This document shows, one piece after another, positions 1-12,269 of a stretch of DNA of 64,000 nt (the first letter of the stretch is position 1; the number at the start of each line of letters is the position of its first letter). The position numbers and the translations under genes are program-made. The DNA comes from Lepas anatifera (Eukaryota > Arthropoda > Thecostraca > Lepadidae): positions 1,613,501 to 1,677,500 of the forward strand of contig JAOTON010000337.1 of assembly GCA_034440635.1 (NCBI GenBank). Direction: 5' to 3'. The notes beneath the pieces were generated by a model that was not told the origin of the DNA, did no database searches, and saw only the letters and a list, made by a program, of their open reading frames with translations.

Positions 1-2403
1 GCCCGTATGACGGCACGGCGCCTGGAGGATACAATCAAGGGAACGCTGCTGCTGACAATTCTTCTTTCCTGGTGAGGATCAGAGTGCGAATGGAACACTG
101 TCGGAACGGTGAGCAAAAGCACTCCAGCACCTCGAAGACTCTTCGAAACGCGTCCAACTGTTTGAACCATGTCAACTGCTCTCATCCTGTGTTTGACTGT
201 TGTGTACTTGAGCACAACTTGATCGCGTCGTGCCCGCATATTGTCTTTTAAAGCAACGTTTCGGTTGATGTCCTGGCGACAACTGCACAGCTTCATACGC
301 ACGGCCATGGGCAGAGCAGGGTGTGAAGCGGCTCGTGCGCCGCAGTACAAGAACTTTATTGGGGGTTACCGGTGTTTGCTGAGAGAAGTCCTGTCTCTGT
401 TGGCAATCTGAATATTACTTTAGTTCTCAAGTAGGATGACTGATGACCTGCTGCACCATGCACACTGGAAGGAGTTAGTGCTAATAGACATTGTGAGAAT
501 ACAACAGTTTAGGGGCAAATGTTCCATAACGCAAAGGATAGTGCGGACGGTCGGACATAGCGTTATCAAACTTTACACATGGGCTTCACAAAGTGCTACA
601 TAGGAGAGGGGACCAGTCTGCACAAGGTGGCAGGCAATTCAGCGAGGAGCTTCGGGCAGCCCAAATCCTGCCCCGACTGGAGCAGAAATTCGGTTGCTAG
701 GACAGACTTCATTCGACTGTGGCAGAATATTTAATTTCATACACATTATTTCCTGTATTTTAAGGGTTATATTTGCCATACTCTTTCTGTGCCCTCCGTT
801 CCTCGAATCCGGACGTGCTGGTCTGATCTGCTGCCATTGGCGGTAAAGGTGTCTGTGAATCATTCACAACAAGCAGGACGCCCTCCATTTATCAGGACTA
901 TCTTTTGTGGAATGAACGACCTAACGAAACCTCTAGTTGTAGAGGGAGCAAAGCTGCGCCTTCATCAACTAAACACCAAGCTTTCAAGCCTTGGATGTTC
1001 GGATGTTGGCGGCGATGGCGGTGCGCCGGCCTGTGACCGTGTGTCGCCTCACGACAGTGGGCGGCTCACAGCGGGTGGCTCTGCAGGCTTCTGGATTTCC
1101 GCAGTTCTGTACCTGGCCCGCGCGATGGTGGCTTCCGGGCGGGTCTATGGGCTTCTGCCTCGGACCGACCGTCTGGAGGGATGCACCAGTGCTCGGATCC
1201 TCGCAGCCGTGTGAACGATGCGGGTGTGGCATCTGGGTGGGTGACAGCCCAACAGCTGCCGGAGTGTCTGGGACCTGCGGCGGCACTGTGTACCGGCCTG
1301 ACGGGGGCTGGCGGGATCGTTAATGTGGCAGCATGGGTGGCATGTGTAAGGTTACCGTTCGTTGACAAGCTGTGGCAGGGTCTGACTGGTGTGCATGATG
1401 TTGGGTGTGGCCCGGTCTTCTTGCGCACAAGTTATAGAACAGATGCAATCAGGTTGTGCAAGTGTAGTTGGAAATTGGGAGACCCCAAGCAAGAGTATGT
1501 GTCACTCATTTTTAACAATGACTTTAACTTTTTTTTAATTTCATGCAATTCTATTGCTAGAAAAGGTCCGCCACCCATTTAATCGGGTAGCCAGGCGTGC
1601 CCCCTCCGCGATCCCAACGACAACAGTACCCTTACGTTAACACCACCAGAACATAAAATATTACAAGTCGCGCACGCCCTGCTAGGAAAAAGAAAGTAAC
1701 TTAGAGAAAGCATAATAAATATCAATACTATTAGTAAAAACTGCCAGTAGTAGCTCCCTGTAAATATACAGGGAGCAGGAATACAGGTCTATTTAGGTTA
1801 AATGCACAATAATTTAGCTCATTACCGGTTAGATTGTTAGTCTTTTTCCAAACGGGACTACCCTAAACTGGAGATTCGTGTTAGCCCCTCCGAGATTCTG
1901 GCGAAAAGATAGAGGCCTAGTAACATTCGCCAGAGAACTCGGAAGACAGTAAGCAAATTAAGGCAGACATGCAGGCATAGGCAAGCAAGCAAGCAAGCAA
2001 GCAGGCAAACTAGCAAGCAAGCGCAGCAGGGAGTCAGGACGCACGCACGCACGCACGCCCGCACACGCACACGCACACGTACACGCAACTTGCACGTGCT
2101 TGCATGTGCTTTAACCATCTGTGTAGTCTTAAAGTGAACTTCTAAATGTTGTGTGTCAGTAATTGTGGGTTTTCCCTGCATAATTTACTCCCACTGTGTG
2201 AGCTGCCCATAAATGACCACCAGCCTTCCCTGTGGGGTTCAGCCTCTAGAGTATATGACCTGACCTGGAATACAAGTGCATGGTTTCATAAATGTTCTTC
2301 TTTGTCACTTTGTTCATGTGTTACCTCAAACCTTGTGTTTCCCTGGGACTTATCAGCTTATTACTGTTTAAATAGCAGTTTTTAACAACTCATGAGCACA
2401 ATC
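1..2403. other. No recognised gene; CpG-rich block and short microsatellites
   Basis: I cannot assign a gene here. Positions 1-75 read open on the + strand and end in a leucine-rich stretch and a TGA, so they could be the tail of a partial exon, but nothing supports this further. About 985-1430 is G+C- and CpG-rich and open in several frames on both strands. That is expected of GC-rich DNA, and no motif is recognisable; it could be a promoter or island. Short (AAGC)n and (ACGC/CA)n microsatellites lie at about 1981-2085. Confidence 0.4.
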
Positions 2404-2920
2404 TGGGCCCTGATCGGCAACTAAGATTCTTAGCTAAGACTGTCTTAGCTAAGACAGAGCATGCACAGTACGTCTCACGCCACCCAGCTAGCCACCTAGC
2501 GGTAAGACTGGCGTTAGCTCGCACATGACATCACGAAAGTATGACGTCAGCACTAAGACTGTCTTACTTGTCAGCTAAGACAGAAAATAGTGACTGCGCG
2601 CAGACTGAAATATCGGCATATCTCGCGCACATGGGCGCACATGAGCAAGTTGCATTTTGCAGTGCGGCAATCTGGTGGGAGTGGTTCTCAGTCGTGGATA
2701 ACAATGTAAGTACCTTTTACTCACCGTCTAAAGGTAGAAGAACACACAAACACTACAAGGGCGTGCCAGCTGCCCTCTAGTGCTAAGAATATGAACCAAC
2801 AAATCGACTTGCCTGCCACCTGGTGCTAAGACTGGCGTTACATTGATGACGTCACTGTTCATGACGTCGATTGTGACACGTCTCAGCCTAAGAATATTCT
2901 TAGATGCCAATCAGGGCCCA
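2404..2920. mobile_element. MITE with imperfect terminal inverted repeats
   Basis: The left end TGGGCCCTGATCGGCA is matched in inverted orientation by TGCCAATCAGGGCCCA at the right end. Both ends continue into a TAAGA/TCTTAG-rich subterminal stretch. The internal motif TAAGACTGGCGTTA occurs near both ends. There is no coding capacity, as expected of a MITE. Target duplication is unclear: CACAA occurs just outside both ends but not flush with them, so the superfamily is open. Confidence 0.7.
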
Positions 2921-4327
2921 GGACACAAGATTATTATTTGTGAGTCCTTTTATCTGCATGATTGTTTAGTGACTGATTAAATTATATTTGCATTTGCACT
3001 GCAGACAATATGTTAACCTGTGGTATAACAAATAAGACCTATCCTATCTGGATTTATCTTTTCCATTCAATATATATATATATATATATATTCAATACTT
3101 TTTTCAGCACTTTGTTTTATCATGCTCTCCTGTTTATTCTATGATGTATATTCACTCCAATCTTCTTAACGGCAAGCGGAAATGCAGAGGCAAATAATCT
3201 GATTATTTGGCTTGAGTACCCTTTATCTTCATTCCTTTCTTTACTCTAACTATGCAAGAAACATGCATCTAATGTTATGGCAGAACTGGAAACAGGGCAT
3301 TCTGATCACTGGTCATGAGTCCTATCAGTCCTCACTAGAAATTATGTTCAAATTCGTAAATCTTATGGTCTAGGTTTTAGACCACCCACGTGCGATTAAA
3401 ATCCAACGTGTGCTTAAGTTAAATTCAAGTTATTTTGTTCCTTGAATTATCAATTTCACCTTTCTTCCTTTCCTTCTTCCTCGCCGCCGGTATCGTTCTC
3501 CTTTTGTTTATTATTCGTCCTCCCTCTTTCTCTTCCTCAACCCACGTTGCTGCTGTTGCCGCCGTTGCCAAGGCGTGTTATTCTGCCGTGCCGAACGCAT
3601 ACTAGAGTGCCGCACGCATGCGTAGTAAGGTATCTTGTAGTCCATTATACCTTACTGCGCATGCGTATAGCACACTAGTATGCGTTCTGCCGGCAAAACA
3701 ACACTGCTCAAGCTGCCGCCCTCCCTTCAGATTTACTTACGAACCCGGCGTACAAGTGTACCAAATGTACTTCGGGGGGCCTTACATGGCCAGCCGAAGA
3801 TGCGAAATACTCACGTGACTTATTTTGGATTTTGTATTTGTATTTGCTGTATTTGGATTGCATAAAACTAGCTTAAGAAATAGCGCTTTAATTACAAAAC
3901 TGGTTGATTTGGTTTGTGGGAATACTACTCGCATTCTCCAGCATTCCAGCCGTTTGTTGTTTTTGGATGTGTGGTGGTGGATGATTCTGGGAGCATAATA
4001 ATATATAATAATCATATTTGCTCGCTCTTAATTACATCACCGCACATTTGGGTGGACTGTGAGCTGAATGTTTTCAATATTTTTCTTTGGTCAACACATA
4101 TACTTGAACAATCTGTGAATTGTTTGGATAAGAGAAGCAACACGGGAATGTAATTAATGTTAATTGCCTGCTTTGATATTTGTAAAGACCTATACCGATA
4201 TTTATACCTTGACAAGATGCAAAAGAAATAGTGACTTAAGCCACTTCAAGGAAATATTTGTTTTGCTGTTACCTGAAGTAGAAGGCTAGGATCAGGAGTG
4301 CAGCGTGCAGGTTGAGCTTTCAAGACT
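2921..4327. other. Upstream flank of GTPBP10
   Basis: No gene recognised. It holds a (TA)n run at about 3070-3091 and the hairpin at 3575-3704. The GTPBP10 promoter must lie here or in an unannotated 5' UTR exon. The frame upstream of the chosen ATG is closed by a TGA at 4313-4315. I see no convincing TATA box. Confidence 0.4.
3575..3704. repeat. Long hairpin (about 58-bp arms)
   Basis: The two arms flank a loop of about 13 nt at 3633-3645. The inner 41 bp of each arm (GAACGCATACTAG to AGTAAGGTAT) pair with about five mismatches, and pairing continues outward through GTGTT...CTGCCG. It could be a foldback MITE or the source of a hairpin RNA. It contains no ORF. Confidence 0.75.
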
Positions 4328-7300
4328 ATGAGGCCGAGAACCTCATTCATTGATAAATTATTTGTGCATATGAAGGGAGGAACTGGTGGCAATGGACTTC
4401 CAAAGTTAAATGGTATTGGAGGAAAAGGTGGAGATGTTTGGGTTGCCGCAAAACAGGGTGAGTCTTTTTTTAGGTGTTATTACAACATTTCTGCTTATCT
4501 GTGTTTTCTCATAAGTGTTGTGCTATTCTTGTAGATCAATATATCAGTGTTGCATGAATGCTTTTTAGCATAAATAATAAATTAAAGGATTCAGCTCAAT
4601 TCATTACCTGCCAGGTAATGCAGTTTATGGAATCTATGGAAATGTTAATGCTTTCTTGTGTTAACTGCTCTATGGTTTTTGAGGTAGAAGAGTCACTAAA
4701 ATCATCAAAATATTTGTCTAAGATTTGTCTCTTAGATCTTCCCCACCCCTGCCAATCCCAAAAATCTGGGACTAATTGCCTCCTCCCCCAAACTCCAGCT
4801 CTGGAGCTGCCAGTAAGCATTTCATCAAAGTGAAATATGTCCCTAATGGGTGTCTTCTATCCTTTCCCCAAATCCAAGCTGACACATTTGAATGTCAGGG
4901 CAACTAGTTTGAATAATCCTATCAATAAAAATGGGGCCATTTAGCCAAACAAAAGATATCCCTCCACTTTCATTGAATAGGTCTTGACTGTCAGTTTAAT
5001 TGTGCTTGTCAGTGGATATTTTCAGCACCTCCTCCAGGCTCCTCCCAAAATTATAAGAGAATGGTGAACTACCATTCTGTAGAATGGCAGGCTCCTGGAC
5101 AAAGTTTTTCAGGTTGCTCAAATCCTGCCCCAATCAGGTCCTGAATTTGGTGGCTGGGGCAGATCTTTCTTTCCAATGGGCATGAAATTTTATATTTTAT
5201 ACTTTAGAAATATCACTAAAAATATTTATTTTCATAATCTTTTTCTTTTGGTGCCTCCATGTCTGCCTAGGTGTGACAGTTTCTGCCTTAACCTTTTTCC
5301 TTACTTGCCCCAAAGATCGGAAAAAGCTGCTCCAAACCATTGGTCTGCCCAGAGGCTGCCCCAATGAGTATCTATTGAAACTAGCCACCTTCTGTAGACT
5401 GGCTGAACTCTACTGCTCAGCAGAGCATGCTTCTCTTCTGGGAAAAGTTGTGGGAATCACTGGACCAGATCCAATGACACATCAGTGAATTAAAATCCTT
5501 TTCCAAATTGTTTTCCAGTTCAGTGGGATAATCATAATGATAAAGCATTCCCTTGCATCCTGGAAGCTTCCTGCCAGTGTGCCAACAATAAAAACTTAAG
5601 AATGTGTTTTCATTGCTGGTGAGGACGTGTGTGTCAGGAAGCAGACTCAATAAAAACAGCCCCCTACAGAGCAAACTTCTTTGATTTGCAAAACTGTGTT
5701 TACTTTTATTTATTTATTCATGATTATTACCAAAAAATATGCATCCACAACAAATGACCTTGGCCATTAACATGTCAATAACCCAACACTTCAACACATG
5801 CACCCACATGAACATATACAAACACCCAAAAGGGCTAAAAACACAAAAAACTAAAACCAGCCTGCCAAAAGCAAAGTTGAAAGAATATTTAGGACCTATT
5901 CCACTTTGAGCTTGAACCAAATTGGTGATGTCACATTCTCAGGTCCTTCATATACTTAAAAACGTGCGCTCTAAACATGCTTAAGCTATCATTAAACAAT
6001 TCAAAGTTACTCATCGTCAAAAACTTACGCACATATTTGGGTATCTGGCACAGAAACCTGAGGCACTCGTGTCCTTACGGCTGCGTGACTCGGCGAGAAG
6101 TTGCAGGCTATGGGTCGATCGGGATGGAACATGAAGATGAGAACAGTTCAGCAAAATTGCATATGATATTTTCAGAGAAAAGATAGCCTTCAGAAAGAGA
6201 AAATGGTGTTGAAGTTGTCTTCCAGCGAGAGACTGGATTCCAAAATGTTCAAGAAGTAAATGGTAGGTTAAAGAGACGCAAGGCTGTATAGTTTAACAAT
6301 TTAGCCGTATAACAAATGTGTGTTGCACCCGCTCGACCCATTCTTCATGGGATTTGGCCACACCAGCTCAGACTACATTGCCGCACTCCAAAATAGACTG
6401 CCTGTTCGCGTTGTATGTTGTGAGTAATGTTTGGTATTGGATTTTGATGACCACAGAATGGTTTGTAACGATCGAATTAAGTTATAATGACGTGTTATGC
6501 TAGAAATACGAAATGAAAATTCAATTTTGAGTCGATGATAATTCCTAAATCGCGAATTTCTTCTACAGTGAGTATTTTCGTCCAATGTGTACGTTTCAGG
6601 CCAAAGTCTGCGGAAGCTGAAGGCTACCAACCCGAGCGGGAGGTTTACCGCTGGTGTGGGCGGTCACAGCAGGAAGTTCAAAATCCAGGGCGAGGCCGGG
6701 AAAGATGTCATCGTCTTCGTCCCTCCCGGTGTGGAAGTGTGCACACAAGAAGGCAAGGTGCTGGGTAAGTCTGCTAATGGATTCTCAAGAGCTTTGTGTA
6801 GCTGAAACGTGGTATGGATTTTCAGGAGCTTATACGACGGAAAAATACAACGAAATTAGTTTAATACGAGTCCTACGGGATAATTTGGCTGGAAGAAAGG
6901 TACAAGTGCGCTATATTTGTTATTTTGATAGTGCCGATATGATATTGCTGCACTGGAGCTCTCTTCTCGGTCTATTAGTTCTGATTTGGATGGCAGTGAC
7001 GCGATAATAAAAAGTATAGGAGGTACATTATCCAGAGAGCACCCTTCACCACCCTGTCCCTCATTGCTGTTCACCCAATGCTGCACACTGCTGTTGCGAA
7101 TTCTGGGTTAGTTGAGACCTTCTCACAAATGGCAGTTGTATGTAGGGTGCCTGAGGTCAGCACACTCACCATCCGACCAGTGCCCAACGAAAATGGACGA
7201 AACGCCGACCACAAACCAGACAGGTTTTCACGGTTAACGGTGTTTCAACTGCTAACGTCAGTGTGTTTTGTGGATCAATTGCTGGGGACTGCCATCACTG

Positions 7301-10300
7301 GAGTATCCGCTGCAATTGACTGGGTCTGCACCTCTCCCATGTGCCACACTCAGGTGGTGCAGTGTAGTGCATTGCGTTCAGCCACTTCCCTCACGGTAGG
7401 TGCAGTGTATCGGCGGGCACGCGCCAGGCTTCAGCTCCTGATCGCGCTGACGCACTGCAGTGCTTGAGTGAGTGATTGTATCGACAGGCGACTGTAACGT
7501 GACCGGGGACCGGGTGCTGGCGGCGCGCGGTGGCGACGGCGGCGTCTCGCACACCGGCTACATCGGCCGCCCGGGACAGGCGCGCCAGCTCTACCTCACG
7601 CTGAAGCTGATCGCCGACGTCGGCCTGGTGGGCTTCCCAAACGCTGGGAAATCCACGCTGCTGCGGGCCATCTCCCGGGCCAGGCCCAAGGTCGCCAGCT
7701 ACCCGTGTAAGGGGTGCCGCGAACCGGCTCCTGGTGCGGGTCGGACTTCCGTGCGGGCAGCGTGCGCCGCGGCTCACCCTAGACCAGTGGAGTGGGCTCA
7801 TCAATAGGCTGCTTTCCCGCTAGGGTCTTTGGCGTGGCTCTCACCGATAGAGAGGGGGAGGGCGGTGTATTTCGTCACGCTGCCTCTCAGCTGTTTGAAA
7901 GGCTAAATAACAATTTCGGGTGACTTTTGAAAGCTCTTGACTAGTCGAAGGGATATTTTTGGAACCATTTTGGAAGGTCAGGTCAATGGTGAGGAACTAC
8001 ATGCCAATATCTTCTTACTGAGCGGCTTGTTCCTGAGCGGCGGCTATATTTTTGCTGGCTTCTTGCTCTTCACCCCGCCAGTCACCACCACGACCCGACC
8101 ACACCCCGCCAGTCACCACCCCGACCCGACCCGACCACACCCCGCCAGTCACCACCCCGACCCTGACCCGACCACACCCCGCCAGTCACCACTCCGACCC
8201 GACCCGACCACACCCCGCCAGTCACCACTCCGGCCCGACCCGACCACACCCCGCCAGTCACCACCCCGACCCGACCCGACGGCAACCCGCCACTCGCCAC
8301 TCCGACCCTGACCCGACCACACCCCGCCAGTCACCACCCCGACCCGACCCGACCACACCCCGCCAGTCACCACTCCTGCCCTGCTGACCTCCACCCCGCC
8401 AGTCACCACTCCCGCCCTGCTGATCTCCATCCCGCCAGTCACCACTCCCGCCCTGCTGACCTCCACCCTGCACTCCGCCAGTCACCACTCTCGGCTTGCT
8501 GACCTCCACCCCGCCAGTCACCACTCTCGGCTTGCTGACCTCCACCCTCCACCCCGCCAGTCACCACTCCCGCCCTGCTGACCTCCACCCTGCGCCCCGC
8601 CAGTCACCACTCCTGCCCTGCTGACCTCCACCCTGCACTCCGCCAGTCACCACTCTCGGCTTGCTGACCTCCACCCTGCACTCCGCCAGTCACCACTCCT
8701 ACCCTGCTGACCTCCACCCTGCACTCCGCCAGTCACCACTCCTGCCCTGCTGACCTCCACCCTGCGCCCCGCCAGTCACCACTCCCGCCCTGCTGACCTC
8801 CACCCTGCGCCCCGCCAGTCACCACTCCCGCCCTGCTGACCTCCACCCTGCGCCCCGCCAGTCACCACTCCTGCCCTGCTGACCTCCACCCCTGCACTCC
8901 GCCAGTCACCACTCTCGGCTTGCTGACCTCCACCCTGCGCCCCGCCAGTCACCACCATGTCGCCGGAGCTGGGAATAGTGGAGTATCCAGACGAGCGGCG
9001 CATCTCCATCGCCGACTTGCCGGGTCTGATAGAGGGCGCCAGCCAAAACGTCGGCCTGGGACACAGCTTCCTCAGGTACGCCTCCTGCGCTCAGGACTCG
9101 CCTGCTCGGCTGGTGAAACATGGGCTTTGTTTAATGTGTGCTTTGTGCTTGTTCAGTGTGCTTTGTTTAACGTGGGCTTTGCCCAGTGACTGCGGCTTGC
9201 CTGAATACACCAGGACTCAATTCCATAAAAGGTGTAGAAAGGAGGCGTTACACACAGGTCCACTTTGACATGTGTTCAAAGTACCAGTTGACAGGAAAGT
9301 ATACCAGAATTATTGGAATTGAATCGGAGTGGTAATTTCCGTATGCCATGCTGCTTTTCTACAACTTCTATGAAATTGGACTCAGACTGAAATTACCGCT
9401 TAACAAACACCGACCGGCAGTAAACATTGCCAGATAAGCGCCGTTTCCGCGCCCTTCACTCGGTGAAGTGAAGGTAGGGCCTCCAGAATTTTTTTACTGC
9501 AAAAAGTAAAACTGACTCCAATGAACCAAATTATTTCTATTCAACTCTTCAATTAGTGTTTAGTCTAAATGTAACTTTTGTAAGCTAAAGCTGCTTTGAA
9601 ACTAAATATGAAGTGGATTCTCCCGTTTTTTTTGTTGTTGTCAATTTGCCTCTCTTCAATGAAAATGTTCCAGCTCTCCCTCTACCTTATCTAACGGAGG
9701 GCTGAAACACAGTGTTTCTCCTTGCACGACATATGGCGTGGCAACACCCCTGTAGGAAAACGTAACTGGTTGACATGACCTGAACCACAAACGGCTGCTT
9801 AATGCTTGGAATGCTCTTCTGCTGTGCCAATATTGATTTGCTGTGCCGTATTGCTGTGCTGTATGAGACAGAAAAACTGTATTCCCTCTGTAATGCTGTC
9901 TATGATACGGGTCCTGTGTTCCCTCTGCAGTGCCGTGTATGGGAGGAGCTGTGTTCCATCAGTAGTGCCTTTTGTGGGAGGAGCTCTGTTCCCTCAGTAG
10001 TGCCGTGTGTGAGAGAAGCTGTGCTCCCTCTCTAGTGCCGTTTGTGGGAGCAGCTGCGTTTCCTTGGTAGTGTTGTGTATTGAAGCGGCGATTACGGGCT
10101 TGTAACCGAATGGCCGGCAGACACGTAGAGCGGACGAAGCTCCTGCTGTTCGTGGTGGACGTGGATGGCTTTCAGCTGAGTCAGGACCGACCACGCCGCG
10201 ACGCCTTCCACACCATCGCCATCCTCAACCGGGTAAGTAACTCCGCCTCGTCCTATCAGAGAGAACGAGGTGCGGAAGCTGTCCTAGGATAAACAGGATG

Positions 10301-11047
10301 ACTGAGTGGTGTCCATTTGACTCCTTTATCCTGCGTTATTGAAAAGGTGGGGTGCACACCTGGTGCGGTACTGTGTGCATCCACGTGTTTATTAAGGTTC
10401 TGCGTCTTTGGGTAGTATTTGTGGGATCCTGCTGTCTAAAAAATAGATGGAAAGCTCTGTTGTGAAATGTGTTCTCCTCACATGTGAGTGACCGGGCGCC
10501 TGCTGGTGTGGATACTCAGTCACTGTTAGCTCGCTCCCCTGTTTTGTGTTTGTGAAGTGATCTGTGCAGTCTCCAGCACCCGCAAGAACTACTAACCCAT
10601 GCCTGTCTCTAAAGTGGATAGTTTTTTCATTTCCGACAGGAGATCGAGCAGTACAAGCCGGAGCTGCTGGACAAGCCGGCCATGCTGGTGGTCAACAAGA
10701 TGGACTCGCCAACGGCGGGGAGGTCGTGGTCGGAGCTGCGACAGCTGCTGGCTGACGGTGAGGCCTCCCGCCGCCTCCTGCCCGACCACTGCCGGCCGCA
10801 GCGCGCTGTCAACTTCTCCAGCGTGGTGCCCATCTCGGCCAAGACGGACGTCAGCTCAGTGGAGGTGCTGCAGCGGAAGCTGCGCGGCTGTCTGGACGCC
10901 CACGAGGCGCCGCCGCCGGACCTGGAGGCGACACGCCGCCGAATACGCACCGGCGCCGCTGTCGCCCTCGAGGGCAGGGTGATCAGTATGGAGCGCGGCA
11001 GAAGGCCTCGGCCTCCGCCGCCGCCGCAGGTACCGCAGCTGACGTGA
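4328..11047 (+). CDS. GTPBP10: GTPBP10, Obg-family mitochondrial ribosome-assembly GTPase (six exons)
   Basis: Exons by GT-AG borders and frame are 4328-4457, 6600-6764, 7488-7706, 8949-9075, 10121-10232 and 10640-11047. They total 1161 nt, or 386 residues, almost exactly the human protein's length. An in-frame TGA at 4313 supports this ATG. Residues 7-40 start the glycine-rich Obg fold ([19 protein letters not shown]). The G domain has G1 GFPNAGKST (147-155), G3 DLPGL (194-198), G4 NKMD (270-273) and G5 SAK (317-319). Codons split at each junction restore conserved residues, for example YP-F-TT across intron 3. The family acts in assembly of the large subunit of the mitochondrial ribosome. 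No frameshift or missing motif is seen, so the gene should be functional. Recognition is by motif and exon consistency; I ran no alignment. Confidence 0.95.
4458..6599. other. GTPBP10 intron 1 content
   Basis: This 2.1-kb intron runs from a GTGAGT donor to a TTTCAG acceptor. I see no gene in it. The stretch near 5090-5230 loosely resembles 630-780: both have CAAATCCTGCCCC followed by GAA-TT and GGT-GCT blocks. They may be two old copies of one dispersed repeat. Confidence 0.4.
8073..8957 (+). repeat. Minisatellite built on the intron-3 acceptor of GTPBP10
   Basis: About 23 tandem copies carry the invariant core CGCCAGTCACCAC. Proximal units are 36 nt with GACCCGACCCGACCACACC as spacer. Distal units are mostly 43-44 nt with a CTGCTGACCTCCACCC spacer. 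The last copy is the true exon-4 acceptor: CGCCAG ends the intron and TCACCAC opens the exon. One unit near 8289 reads CGCCACTCGCCAC and lacks the AG. Long ORFs in this stretch come from the repeat. Confidence 0.9.
9857..10070 (+). repeat. 35-bp minisatellite near the 3' end of GTPBP10 intron 4
   Basis: Five to six degenerate units follow the pattern TGCCGTNTGTGGGAGGAGCT then GTGTTCCCTC and AG/TAG. Most units end in a short pyrimidine run plus YAG, for example TTCCCTCTGCAG, so they resemble acceptor sites. The real acceptor (GGCCGGCAG) ends at 10120, about 50 nt further on. Confidence 0.75.
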
Positions 11048-11145
11048 GGTCGGAGGAGGTGAGACTCCTGCAAGGATAGGTGTCCAGTCATTTGCTATGA
11101 ATGGTGTATATGTAGTGATTTTGGGAGAAATATGTTTTGATGAAA

Positions 11146-11151
11146 AATAAA
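11146..11151 (+). terminator. Candidate polyadenylation signal of GTPBP10
   Basis: AATAAA lies 99 nt after the GTPBP10 stop codon and is the first canonical signal downstream. The cleavage site cannot be placed from sequence. Confidence 0.6.
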
Positions 11152-11840
11152 CATGCGATAGTACATCTTTGCCGGGAGGCATCAATTAAGAGATTATACA
11201 AACACGTGATGAAACTTCCTGGACTTACCAAGAAAGCGTGCTTCTCATCAGCTGATGTCCCGTTGTGCCAAAGCAAATATATGGTGTGGTGACAGCGACA
11301 CGGGAGGGCTATTGAAGTTGTCATTGCTTCCTACTGGAGTTTTCTCAATATCGTTATATATACATATATATATATATATTTTTTTTAACTGTTTCCCAGT
11401 CTATTTACCTGAACAGTTAATGCACCATGTATGTACACTCTGCGCGACCATCGCGACTTTAGATACCCAGATGCACAATGCTGCATGCTCTAGTTTATTG
11501 CCCCGACTCGCCACTAATGCCTCACATCAGCGCAAGCACAGGGGGCAGTAGCATTGTGTGGAAATATGGGCTCAGCAGCCAGGTGCACGTAGAACCGGTT
11601 AGGAGCTCCCTAAATCCATCAGCTGAGGCAAAGACAATTCAACAGGACGTCACTTCTTCATCACTGGCTTAGGTTCCATGGCAAGAGCGCGACCAGGATC
11701 GGACTACAGCCGAATATACATCGCGGGGCGTTTTCATAGCAGCTAAGAACGGATTTGGGCTGAGCTGTATCAGGCTAAAAGGTTTCCAATCTCAATTTTC
11801 TATATATTTTGGGACTCGGAGCATTACCCTGAGAATCTGG
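11152..11840. other. No gene seen; (TA)n tract
   Basis: A short (TA)n run lies at about 11355-11380. Otherwise this is unassigned flank between GTPBP10 and the hAT-like element. Confidence 0.4.
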
Positions 11841-12269
11841 TGACCATGCAGGGGCGCAGCCAGAGCTTTGGTATGGGGGGGCACACCAACTTTGAGGGGC
11901 ACCCCGGGGAAAAAGGGCACTTTTTAACGTAACCTAAAAACTTACTATATCTTTGTTTATATCATTTTTGGGCATCTTTGGTTCAATAAAAATGCAAATA
12001 AATCATTGAAGGAGAAGAAAGACGCGATTAAAACCAACAAAAAGGAAAAATATCACCAAAATGTCATTGAAGTAGCCAAAACACGACTGTTTTTGGATAG
12101 ATTTAAGGACAAATCAGCCAACTCTTGCAAGTACTTAACATCAGAGAAATCAGCGGAGCATGTGATATTTGTTACAATGTGCAGGTTAAGGCATATTGGA
12201 GTCGAAAATTCATTTGTTATGCCCACTGGTTTTGTCGTGACGAGTGAGCCCTGGCAGAACGCGGATTAA

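Noticed and set aside
789..1582. Several overlapping ORFs on both strands as a possible gene
   Set aside because: The block is G+C-rich and open in many frames at once. No motif, splice pattern or family is recognisable.
7937..8545. Long overlapping ORFs on both strands with Pro/Thr/His or Gly/Val/Trp repeats
   Set aside because: They are translations of the 36- and 43-nt minisatellite in GTPBP10 intron 3. They change frame with unit length and have no start context or domain.
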